From positions 1 through 35,011 of the forward strand of contig CAJOID010000010.1 of the NCBI GenBank assembly GCA_905234595.1: 35,011 bases of DNA, read 5' to 3'. This stretch comes from an uncultured Lachnospiraceae bacterium (GTDB lineage Bacteria; Bacillota; Clostridia; Lachnospirales; Lachnospiraceae). The notes beneath the pieces are model-generated. The model did not search any database, had not been told where the DNA came from, and saw only the letters and a program-made list of their open reading frames with translations. The translations under genes and the position numbers were made by a program. Numbering within the stretch: position 1 is the first letter of the stretch; each line of letters starts with the position of its first letter. Positions 1-7,186 of the stretch are shown here, piece by piece.

Positions 1-94
1 CAACCAACTGCCTCGTACCACCCAAGCCAAGTTACAAGGACAGAGTTTTTACAACAGGTGCAGTTAGGATAGCACATGCGCGCCGTGATGTCTA

Positions 95-123
95 TAGCCA
101 AAATGCAGGCGATAGTGTAGAAT
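95..123 (+). promoter_or_regulatory. Predicted sigma-70-type promoter for the glycosyltransferase
   Basis: TAGCCA (95-100), a 17-base spacer and TAGAAT (118-123) fit a housekeeping promoter. The start site would be near 130, about 32 bases before the ATG at 162. The remainder of bases 1-161 shows no gene that I can support. This is a consensus match only. Confidence 0.4.
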
Positions 124-161
124 GATTAACAGTTCGCGCACAGCGCCACGGAGGTAGACTG

Positions 162-1187
162 ATGATCACGATATCAGTGTGCATGATAGTTAAAAATGAG
201 GCCCCGGTTCTGGCCAGATGTCTCGATTCTCTTGTGTCCGTATGGGACGAACTCATCATAGTGGACACGGGATCCGAAGATGAGACCATGGAAATCGCCC
301 GCCGGTATACGGACAAGGTATATGAGTTCAAATGGACCGGTGATTTCTCGGAGGCGCGTAATTTCGCTCTCGCCCACGCCACATGTGATTACATATATAC
401 CGCGGATGCGGATGAGATCCTGGAGGGAGATAACATCTCCGCTTTCCTGGCTCTTAAGTCATGCCTGGATGAATCCGTCGACGTGGTACAGATGTATTAC
501 GGCAATCAGCTGGATCAGGGTACCGTCTATAATTTCGACAAGGAGCTCAGGCCCAAGTTGTTCAGACGGATGCGGCCGATCAGGTTCACGGATCCGATTC
601 ATGAGACGCTGGATCTGGATCCGGTGGTCATAGACAGTGATATAGTGATCACGCATAAGCCCACATCGCAGCACTCCGGCAGAGACCTGGAGGCTTTCGG
701 ACGGATAGTGGGAGCAGGAGGCAGGTTATCGGCCAGACTGCAGAGGTTCCTGTGCAGAGAACTCTACATGCACGGTGAGCCGGCGGACTTTGAGAGGTTC
801 GCGGAGTATCTGTACGGCGTGACCCGCGATACGGACAGGACTGTTGATGAAGTACTCGAGGCATGTACGCTGCTGGCCAGATATCACAGGCTGCGCGGTG
901 AGATACCCCGGATGTTTGATAATGTGGTGAAGGTCATAGCCCAGGAGACCAACTCCGAGGTATGCGACGAACTCGGTGCATACTATCTGGGACTGGGTGA
1001 TCATGATAACGCCGCCATCTGGTACTATAATGCCTGGCATGAAGTGACACCCGTACTGAGCGTCCATGCCGGATCGGATATCCCGCTCCACGGCTTATCC
1101 GAAGTATACAGAGCGCTGGGCAATGATGAGATGGCAGAAGAATATGCCCGTATGGCAGAAGGAGAAGATCATGTCCTGGGAGAATAA
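162..1187 (+). CDS. Family 2 glycosyltransferase with C-terminal TPR-like region
   Basis: This is a predicted cytoplasmic GT-A-fold glycosyltransferase that moves a sugar from a nucleotide donor to an unknown acceptor. The N-terminus (ISVCMIVKNEAPVLARCLDS) and the DxD metal/nucleotide motif (Asp82 and Asp84 in TADADEIL) are typical of GT2. The last part (about residues 240-335) is helical with repeated aromatic/Ala spacing (YYLGLGDHDNAAIWYYNAW), like the TPR repeats often fused to this subgroup. The ATG at 162 follows a CGGAGGT ribosome binding site. The 3' end overlaps the next gene, hisC, by 17 bases, so the two are probably translated in tandem. The acceptor cannot be told from sequence; related proteins act on cell-surface glycans or glycosylate proteins. 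Confidence 0.85.
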   Translation: MITISVCMIVKNEAPVLARCLDSLVSVWDELIIVDTGSEDETMEIARRYTDKVYEFKWTGDFSEARNFALAHATCDYIYTADADEILEGDNISAFLALKSCLDESVDVVQMYYGNQLDQGTVYNFDKELRPKLFRRMRPIRFTDPIHETLDLDPVVIDSDIVITHKPTSQHSGRDLEAFGRIVGAGGRLSARLQRFLCRELYMHGEPADFERFAEYLYGVTRDTDRTVDEVLEACTLLARYHRLRGEIPRMFDNVVKVIAQETNSEVCDELGAYYLGLGDHDNAAIWYYNAWHEVTPVLSVHAGSDIPLHGLSEVYRALGNDEMAEEYARMAEGEDHVLGE

Positions 1188-2238
1188 TATACGCAAAGTC
1201 GTGCCCTATGTACCCGGCGAACAGCCTGTGGGTGAAGACATAATCAAACTGAATACAAACGAGAACCCCTATCCCCCCGCACCCGGTGTTGAGGCGGCTC
1301 TGCGCGAGGTGGCCGATGAATATGCCATCATGCGCAAATACCCCGATCCCGATGCCGGTCTGCTCACGCATGCATTATCCGATTTCTACGGGGTACCTGA
1401 GGAAAGCATCTTCGTCGGAGTGGGCAGTGATGATGTGCTCGCGATGTCGTTCATGACTTTCTTTGATTCGGACAAACCGGTGCTTTTTGCGGATATCACC
1501 TACTCTTTTTATGAGGTATGGGCCGATCTGTTCAGGATCCCTCACAAGCTGATTCCTCTGCGCGGTGATTTTTCGATAGATCCCGAATCCTATATGCAGC
1601 TGAACGGCGGGATCGTGATAGCCAATCCCAATGCCCCCACATCCCTGTATCTGGATGTCTCCGATATAGAGAGGATCATAGCCGCCAATCCGGACAGCGT
1701 GGTCATAGTGGATGAGGCTTATATTGATTTCGGCGGGACCTCGGCTCTTCCGATGATAGATAAGTATGACAACCTGCTGGTGGTACAGACTTTCTCCAAA
1801 TCACGTTCAATGGCAGGCGCACGTGTGGGCGTGGCGTTCGGTTCGCCGAAGCTCATAGCTTATCTCAAGGACGTGAAATTCTCGTTCAACTCATATACCA
1901 TGAGTCAGGATGCGATCAGGATAGGTGCCGCTGCGGCATCTCTGTCCGACAGGGATTATTTTGAAGATGTAGTCCGCAGGATCATCGCGACCAGGGATGA
2001 TGCGACGGCGAGGCTCCGTGCCATGGGATTTAAGGTCATTGATTCCTCGACGAATTTCCTTTTTGTCACGCATCCCGGACACAGGGCTTCGGATATATTC
2101 GAGGCATTGAGGGAACGCAGGATATATGTGAGATATTTCAACAAACCGCGTATAGACGATCATCTGCGCATCACTGTGGGTACGCCCGAAGAGATGGAGA
2201 GTCTCTACACGGCACTTGCGGACATACTCGGCGCTTAA
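1171..2238 (+). CDS. hisC: Histidinol-phosphate aminotransferase
   Basis: This PLP-dependent fold-type I aminotransferase (355 aa) catalyses the transamination between imidazole acetol phosphate and histidinol phosphate in histidine synthesis. Visible marks are the N-terminal KLNTNENPYPPAPGV, NPNAPTS, the VDEAYIDF strand with the PLP Asp, and the PLP-binding Lys210 in TFSKSRSMAGARVG, followed by the C-terminal RITVGTPEE. I chose ATG 1171 because AGAAGGAG lies just upstream and because family homology begins there; an in-frame codon at 1066 would add unrelated residues read over the glycosyltransferase. No other his gene is adjacent, although a HisA-type enzyme occurs at 14305. Some relatives also act on aromatic amino acids. 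Confidence 0.93.
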   Translation: MSWENNIRKVVPYVPGEQPVGEDIIKLNTNENPYPPAPGVEAALREVADEYAIMRKYPDPDAGLLTHALSDFYGVPEESIFVGVGSDDVLAMSFMTFFDSDKPVLFADITYSFYEVWADLFRIPHKLIPLRGDFSIDPESYMQLNGGIVIANPNAPTSLYLDVSDIERIIAANPDSVVIVDEAYIDFGGTSALPMIDKYDNLLVVQTFSKSRSMAGARVGVAFGSPKLIAYLKDVKFSFNSYTMSQDAIRIGAAAASLSDRDYFEDVVRRIIATRDDATARLRAMGFKVIDSSTNFLFVTHPGHRASDIFEALRERRIYVRYFNKPRIDDHLRITVGTPEEMESLYTALADILGA

Positions 2239-2249
2239 GGAGGATATGA

Positions 2250-2792
2250 ATGAGTGCACTTACAGACCATATAGTACAGGCCTTTTCGACCAATACGTTT
2301 ACACAGTACATAGCCTGTTTCATTGTGGCGATGATACCGCTGATCGAGCTCAGGGGAGCCATTCCCGTGGCTTACATATTTGAGGGCCTCAATCCCGACG
2401 GCTTTAACCTGCTGCTCGGTTACGTGATCATAGCCATCGGCAACATGATCCCCGTCCCCATCATCTTTTTCTTTGCGAGAAAGGTGCTCGAGTGGGGTGC
2501 GGATAAGCCCGTTATAGGCAAATTCTTTTCTTTCTGTCTGGAAAAAGGGCACAAAGGCGGGGAGAAACTCCAGTCCAAGGCGGGGCGCGGCCTCTTCGTG
2601 GCGCTCATGCTGTTCGTCGGCATACCGCTGCCCGGAACCGGTGCGTGGACAGGTACCCTGGCTGCTTCCATCCTGGACATGAAATTCAAGGACAGTATCA
2701 TAGCAGTCATCTGCGGTGTGGCACTGGCAGGAGTGATCGTCGGACTGATCTGTACGCTCGGCTTCGGTGCATGGATCGGTATCGCGGGCTGA
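2250..2792 (+). CDS. Putative small multidrug export family membrane protein (COG2426)
   Basis: This is a 180-aa integral membrane protein. Hydrophobic spans lie near residues 20-35, 50-75, 115-135 and 148-178, and it carries the family pattern IPLIELRGAIPVAY near the first span, which resembles the small multi-drug export protein family. Transport function is assigned by family name only; the substrate is not known. The ATG at 2250 follows a strong TAAGGAGGA site just after the hisC stop, so it is probably co-transcribed with hisC. The C-terminus ends in a glycine-rich amphipathic stretch (TLGFGAWIGIAG). Confidence 0.72.
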   Translation: MSALTDHIVQAFSTNTFTQYIACFIVAMIPLIELRGAIPVAYIFEGLNPDGFNLLLGYVIIAIGNMIPVPIIFFFARKVLEWGADKPVIGKFFSFCLEKGHKGGEKLQSKAGRGLFVALMLFVGIPLPGTGAWTGTLAASILDMKFKDSIIAVICGVALAGVIVGLICTLGFGAWIGIAG

Positions 2793-2808
2793 GGCTTCGG
2801 GTGATGTC

Positions 2809-3612
2809 ATGAACAGTTATACCGATTTTGCATATGTCTATGATCTGTTCATGGATAACGTCCCCTATGATGAGTGGGCGGACAGGACAGACAGGCTTCT
2901 GCGTGAGTATGATGAGCGCATCATACCGGACGGCGATGATACACTCGCATCGGAAGCGGGTCTGCTGCTTGACTTGGGCTGCGGTACGGGCAGGTTCACG
3001 AGGCTCATGAGAGCGCGCGGATATGACTGTATAGGCATAGATTCGTCCGAGCAGATGCTGGAAGTCGCGATGGAGCATGAGGCCTCACGGCCGGATGATG
3101 AGGGACGCATATTATATCTGCATCAGGATATGCGCTCGCCCGATCTGTATTCGACAGTAGGGGCTGTCGTGTGCGTGTGCGACAGCATCAATTATCTGCT
3201 CGATGAAGGAGACGTTCTTTCGACTTTTAAGTCTGTCAATAATTATCTCTATCCCCGGGGGCTGTTCATATTTGATTTCAATACCGTACATTACTACCGT
3301 GATGTGCTGGGAGATACCATCATTGCGGAGAACCGTCCCGAGGGCAGTTTCATCTGGGAGAATTTCTATGACGCAGAGACGCGGATCAATGAATACGATC
3401 TGACCATATATGCCGCCGATGATGAGACGGATGGTACATACAGACGCTCGGAGGAGACTCATGAGCAGAGAGGATATGATGCCGGTGAGATGAAGGACAT
3501 GCTCATCCGGGCCGGTATGGAGATCGTCCGGATATTTGATTCGGACACGGAAGAAGAAGTGACTGATGAGACCACGCGTGTGTGTATAGTGGCGCGTGAG
3601 CACGGAAAATGA
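2809..3612 (+). CDS. Class I SAM-dependent methyltransferase
   Basis: The 267-aa protein has the Rossmann SAM-binding motif I (LLDLGCGTGRFTRLM), motif II around GIDSSEQML and a following acidic/aromatic strand (YLHQDMRSPDL). The N-terminal Y(T)DFAYVYDLFMDNVPYDEW is typical of a clostridial group of small-molecule methyltransferases of unknown substrate. The start at 2809 (MNSYTDF) matches where the conserved N-terminus begins; a GTG at 2767 would overlap the previous gene and add 14 unconserved residues. The ribosome binding site is weak, so coupling to the upstream gene (17 bases away) is likely. No substrate can be assigned. Confidence 0.82.
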   Translation: MNSYTDFAYVYDLFMDNVPYDEWADRTDRLLREYDERIIPDGDDTLASEAGLLLDLGCGTGRFTRLMRARGYDCIGIDSSEQMLEVAMEHEASRPDDEGRILYLHQDMRSPDLYSTVGAVVCVCDSINYLLDEGDVLSTFKSVNNYLYPRGLFIFDFNTVHYYRDVLGDTIIAENRPEGSFIWENFYDAETRINEYDLTIYAADDETDGTYRRSEETHEQRGYDAGEMKDMLIRAGMEIVRIFDSDTEEEVTDETTRVCIVAREHGK

Positions 3613-3619
3613 GGGTCAA

Positions 3620-4510
3620 ATGAAGGATACACTTGTAAGAGCGATAGCCGACAATGCACAGATACGTGCATTTGCAGTCAGGACTACGGATATGACGGAG
3701 ACGGCGAGGAGAGCACATGATACATCTCCCGTGGTCACCGCTGCCCTGGGCAGGCTCATGAGCGGCGCCGCCATGATGGGATCGATGCTGGGTGAGGAGG
3801 ATGAACTCCTGACGCTGAAGGTGGACGGTGACGGAGATGTGGGCGGACTCGTCGTGACTGCCGACGGACACGGATCCGTAAAGGGATATGCGAAGAATCC
3901 TCAGGCCATGTGCCCGGCCAGTGCGGCGGGCAAGCTCGATGTGGGCCGTATAGTGGGCAGAGGTTATCTCACCGTCATCAAGGATATGGGAATGGAGGAA
4001 CCCTATAACTCCAGGATAGAACTGGTGACGGGAGAGATAGGAGATGATCTGGCCCAGTATTTCGTATCGTCCGAGCAGATACCGTCCGGAGTCGGACTCG
4101 GAGTCCTGATGAATAAGGATAATACGGTCAGATGCGCGGGAGGATTCATCATACAGCTCATGCCTTTTGCTTCGGATGAATGCGTGGCACGGCTTGAGCA
4201 GTCGCTCTCGGAGATAAAGTCGGTCACGGCTCTGCTCGACAGGGGCCTGGATCCGGAAGAGATGCTTAGGGAGATACTTACGGGTGTCGATGCCCAGATC
4301 ACCGACAGGAGAGAGGTCGCTTTTCGATGCAACTGTACGAGGGACCGCGTGGAGCGCGTGCTCTTAAGTATGGGCAGACAGCAGCTCGAAGAGCTGGCAT
4401 CGGACGGAGAGGATGTGGAGCTGAACTGCCAGTTCTGTAATACTCATTATGTATTCAGTCCGCAGGAGATCAGAGAACTGTTGCGAGTTGAGAAAACACG
4501 TTCCGTGTGA
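3620..4510 (+). CDS. hslO: Hsp33 redox-regulated chaperone
   Basis: Hsp33 is a cytoplasmic holdase that becomes active when oxidised and protects unfolded proteins. The protein is 296 aa, the usual size. The N-terminal domain shows DTSPVVTAALGRLMSGAAMMG, and the C-terminal zinc-binding redox switch has the pattern CxC-x30-CxxC: Cys237 and Cys239 (FRCNCTRDR), then Cys270 and Cys273 (NCQFCNTHY). These four cysteines hold zinc in the reduced form and make disulfides in the active form. ATG 3620 follows GAGGG and lies 8 bases after the methyltransferase stop. The stop codon TGA (4508-4510) overlaps a predicted promoter for the next gene. Confidence 0.96.
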   Translation: MKDTLVRAIADNAQIRAFAVRTTDMTETARRAHDTSPVVTAALGRLMSGAAMMGSMLGEEDELLTLKVDGDGDVGGLVVTADGHGSVKGYAKNPQAMCPASAAGKLDVGRIVGRGYLTVIKDMGMEEPYNSRIELVTGEIGDDLAQYFVSSEQIPSGVGLGVLMNKDNTVRCAGGFIIQLMPFASDECVARLEQSLSEIKSVTALLDRGLDPEEMLREILTGVDAQITDRREVAFRCNCTRDRVERVLLSMGRQQLEELASDGEDVELNCQFCNTHYVFSPQEIRELLRVEKTRSV

Positions 4511-4516
4511 TAAACT
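4488..4516 (+). promoter_or_regulatory. Predicted extended -10 promoter embedded in the hslO stop codon
   Basis: TTGAGA (4488-4493), a 17-base spacer and TAAACT (4511-4516) are preceded by TGA (4508-4510), giving the extended -10 form TGATAAACT. That TGA is also the hslO stop. The inferred start near 4523 is followed by a GC-rich hairpin at 4536-4553 (GGGGACC, loop GGCA, GGGCCCC, one internal mismatch) and then an AGGAGG site. Confidence 0.55.
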
Positions 4517-4575
4517 TGAGTCACGGTTTATATCAGGGGACCGGCAGGGCCCCGGGATGACAGGAGGTTTCTAAA

Positions 4576-5058
4576 ATGGGATTTTCAGAAGTGTTCGGTA
4601 AGTTGACAGATGCGGTATTCAATACCGGCAGACAGGTGGGAGAGGCAGTATCCGACAGGGCCAAGGAAGCCAGAGATTATGCCAAGGACGCTGTTGAGGT
4701 AGCTAATCTGAAGAATCAGATATCATCCAACAGGACCACTCTTAAGGATAATTATGCTGCTCTCGGAGAGTACTATTACGGCAAGTTCAAGGACGAGCCC
4801 GCAGCCGAGGTTGTGGAGAACGTCAGAGCCATCGCCGATCTCGAGCAGGCCATCAAGGATCTCGAGGACAAGGTAAATGAGATAAAGGATGCCCAGGCAG
4901 AAGCCAAGGCAGCAAAGGAAGCAGCTAAGGAAGCCTCAAAAGAGGAAGCCGCACGCAAGGCCGCAGAAGCAGCCGAGACAGTGACGGAAGCTGTTGATGA
5001 TGAGCTGGCCAAGGTTAAGGAAGCTGCCGAGGATATCAAGGACAATATCGAAGAGTGA
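4576..5058 (+). CDS. Small coiled-coil protein of unknown function
   Basis: I do not recognise a named family. The 160-aa protein has no signal peptide or membrane span. Residues 1-60 are amphipathic with GKLTDAVFNTGRQVGEAVSDR, 60-80 carry an aromatic patch (YAALGEYYYGKF), 85-115 look like a heptad coiled coil (IADLEQAIKDLEDKVNEIKD), and the last 45 residues are almost only Ala, Glu and Lys. This resembles short helical proteins found in Clostridia that in other cases carry a zinc ribbon; no cysteines are present here. The ribosome binding site ACAGGAGG is strong. It has its own predicted promoter and a strong terminator, so it is probably a well-expressed single-gene unit. Structural, membrane-associated or stress roles are all possible. 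Confidence 0.75.
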   Translation: MGFSEVFGKLTDAVFNTGRQVGEAVSDRAKEARDYAKDAVEVANLKNQISSNRTTLKDNYAALGEYYYGKFKDEPAAEVVENVRAIADLEQAIKDLEDKVNEIKDAQAEAKAAKEAAKEASKEEAARKAAEAAETVTEAVDDELAKVKEAAEDIKDNIEE

Positions 5059-5080
5059 TATCCTTTGCAAAACGGATTCC

Positions 5081-5110
5081 AGGGCTGTGGGTTTTCCCGC
5101 AGCCCTTTTT
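5081..5110 (+). terminator. Intrinsic terminator after the coiled-coil gene
   Basis: An 11-bp stem, AGGGCTGTGGG / CCCGCAGCCCT with a single T-G wobble, closes a TTTT loop and is followed directly by a T run (5107-5110). It ends the unit that begins at the promoter at 4488. Confidence 0.9.
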
Positions 5111-5243
5111 GATGCGTCCGCCTAAAACGCATGATGCGGCCCGCTTCGGCTGAATGCCGGAATGCAGAGATTGCATCGACAGAACGGTTTACATAATACC
5201 AACCGACCTGCCGAAATGTGTATATTTCGAGTAGCAAGTTTTC

Positions 5244-5272
5244 TTGCCATGTATCATATTGTGGTGTATCAT
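5244..5272 (+). promoter_or_regulatory. Predicted typA promoter
   Basis: TTGCCA (5244-5249), exactly 17 bases, then TATCAT (5267-5272) give a good housekeeping promoter. The inferred start is near 5279, 38 bases before typA. Two small inverted repeats lie just upstream or overlap it: CGAAAT/ATTTCG (5212-5229) and GCAAG-TTTT-CTTGC (5234-5247, covering the start of the -35). The latter could be an operator or a chance hairpin. Confidence 0.6.
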
Positions 5273-5316
5273 TCAATGGATTGTGCAAATATGAATAAAA
5301 CAGGTGAAAGATTGAT

Positions 5317-7152
5317 ATGGAACAGACCAGAGAAGATGTCAGAAATGTAGCGATAATAGCCCACGTTGATCACGGTAAGACGACACTTGTGGACGAGCTT
5401 CTTAAGCAGAGCGGAGTATTCCGTGAGAACCAGGAAGTGGCGGAGCGTGTTATGGACTCGAATGCCATCGAGCGTGAGCGCGTCATAACCATCCTGTCCA
5501 AGAATACCGCCGTCATGTATAAGGGCACCAAGATCAATATCATAGATACCCCCGGACATGCTGACTTCGGAGGAGAGGTCGAGCGCGTTCTCAAGATGGT
5601 GAACGGTGTCATACTCGTGGTGGATGCTTTTGAAGGCCCCATGCCCCAGACCAAATTCGTGCTCAAGAAAGCACTCGAACTCGATCTGTCGGTCATAGTC
5701 TGCATCAACAAGATAGACAGGCCCGAGGCCAGACCCGAGCAGGTTGAGGAAGAGGTCCTGGAACTGTTCATGGATCTGGATGCGAATGACAAGCAGCTCG
5801 ATTCTCCTTTTGTATATGCATCGGCCAAGAACGGGTCGGCCACCAGGAATCTGACGGTCAAGAACAAGGACATGGAGCCGCTGTTCCAGACGATCATAGA
5901 GCATATACCCGCACCGACCGGAGATCCCGAGGCTCCCACACAGGTGCTGATCAGTACGATAGATTATAACGAGTATGTCGGCAGGATAGGTGTCGGCAAG
6001 GTCGATAACGGATCGGTGAAGGTCAATCAGGACGTGGTCATAGTTAACCATCACGACCCCGACAGCATCAAGAAGGTCAAGATAAGCAAGCTGTATGAGT
6101 TCGACGGACTGAACAAGGTGGAAGTACGTGAGGCTTCCATAGGTTCGATAGTGGCCATATCGGGTATCAGCGATATCAGCATCGGTGATACGCTGTGCTC
6201 TCCCGAAGACCCGCGTCCGATACCTTTTCAGAAGATATCGGAGCCTACCATATCGATGGATTTCATCGTCAACGATTCACCGCTGGCCGGACAGGAAGGC
6301 AAGTACGTGACTTCCAGACATATCCGCGACAGGCTGTTCAGGGAGCTGAATACGGATGTATCCCTGCGTGTGGAGGAGACCGATACCACAGAGGCATATA
6401 AGGTGTCGGGGCGCGGCGAACTCCATCTGTCCGTTCTGATCGAAAACATGCGCCGCGAGGGATATGAGTTCGCTGTCAGCAAGGCCGAAGTCATCTATAA
6501 GAGAGATGAAGCCGGCAAGCTGCTCGAGCCCATGGAAGAAGTGTTCGTGGATGTCCCCGATGAGTTCACCGGCGTGGTCATAGAGAAACTGAGCATCCGC
6601 AAGGCCGAACTCAAGGGCATGAATCCCATTGCGGGCGGCTATACCAGGCTCGAGTTCTACATGCCGTCCAGAGGCCTCATCGGATACAGAGGTGACTTCC
6701 TCACCGATACCAAGGGTAACGGCATCATGAATACCCAGTTTGAAGGATACGCTCCTTATAAGGGAGACATCTCGTTCAGAAAGCAGGGCTCGCTCATAGC
6801 TTTCGAAGCCGGCGAGGCCATCACATACGGCCTGTTCAACGCACAGGAGAGAGGTACTCTCTTCATCGGCCCCGGCGAAAAGGTATATCCGGGTATGGTC
6901 GTGGGACAGTCCGGCAAGCCCGAAGACATAGAGGTGAACGTGTGCAAGACCAAGCATCTGACCAACACGCGAAGCTCCAGTGCGGATGAGGCGCTCAGGC
7001 TCACACCCAAGAAGATCATGAGTCTGGAACAGTCGCTTGATTTCATAGATACCGATGAGTTGCTCGAAGTCACTCCGTCCAATCTGAGGATACGCAAAAA
7101 GATCCTCGATCCCACGCTCCGCAAGCGTGCGAACATGGCCGGCCGGAAATAG
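5317..7152 (+). CDS. typA: Ribosome-associated GTPase TypA/BipA
   Basis: TypA is a translation-factor GTPase of the EF-G class that binds the ribosome and aids 50S assembly and growth under stress or cold. The 611-aa length is standard. The G1 motif AHVDHGKTTLVDELL is near residue 15, switch I has RERVITILSKNTAV, G3 is DTPGHADFGGEVER, and G4 is NKIDRPEARP. Beta-barrel, EF-G domain III and V regions follow, with the family-specific C-terminal section containing YMPSRGLIGYRGDFLTDTKG and KHLTNTRSSSADEAL. ATG 5317 has AGGTGA eleven bases upstream. The gene is alone between the terminator at 5081 and the promoter of the penicillin-binding protein gene, with no terminator visible after it. Confidence 0.97.
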   Translation: MEQTREDVRNVAIIAHVDHGKTTLVDELLKQSGVFRENQEVAERVMDSNAIERERVITILSKNTAVMYKGTKINIIDTPGHADFGGEVERVLKMVNGVILVVDAFEGPMPQTKFVLKKALELDLSVIVCINKIDRPEARPEQVEEEVLELFMDLDANDKQLDSPFVYASAKNGSATRNLTVKNKDMEPLFQTIIEHIPAPTGDPEAPTQVLISTIDYNEYVGRIGVGKVDNGSVKVNQDVVIVNHHDPDSIKKVKISKLYEFDGLNKVEVREASIGSIVAISGISDISIGDTLCSPEDPRPIPFQKISEPTISMDFIVNDSPLAGQEGKYVTSRHIRDRLFRELNTDVSLRVEETDTTEAYKVSGRGELHLSVLIENMRREGYEFAVSKAEVIYKRDEAGKLLEPMEEVFVDVPDEFTGVVIEKLSIRKAELKGMNPIAGGYTRLEFYMPSRGLIGYRGDFLTDTKGNGIMNTQFEGYAPYKGDISFRKQGSLIAFEAGEAITYGLFNAQERGTLFIGPGEKVYPGMVVGQSGKPEDIEVNVCKTKHLTNTRSSSADEALRLTPKKIMSLEQSLDFIDTDELLEVTPSNLRIRKKILDPTLRKRANMAGRK

Positions 7153-7178
7153 ACCGCAGGACGGGATTGTGGTATAAT
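7150..7178 (+). promoter_or_regulatory. Predicted extended -10 promoter giving a leaderless PBP mRNA
   Basis: TAGACC (7150-7155), 17 bases, then TGG plus a perfect TATAAT (7173-7178). Only 8 bases separate the hexamer from the ATG at 7187, so transcription should start within a base or two of the start codon. No ribosome binding site is present, and an in-frame TAA at 7178-7180 rules out an upstream start. Confidence 0.7.
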
Positions 7179-7186
7179 AATTTACT

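Noticed and set aside
1-161. Possible tRNA or gene tail at the left edge
   Set aside because: No cloverleaf pattern or open frame with recognisable content was found; only a promoter and ribosome binding site are supported.
2767-2808. Upstream GTG start for the methyltransferase
   Set aside because: It would overlap the exporter gene and add 14 residues before the conserved N-terminus; ATG 2809 is more fitting.
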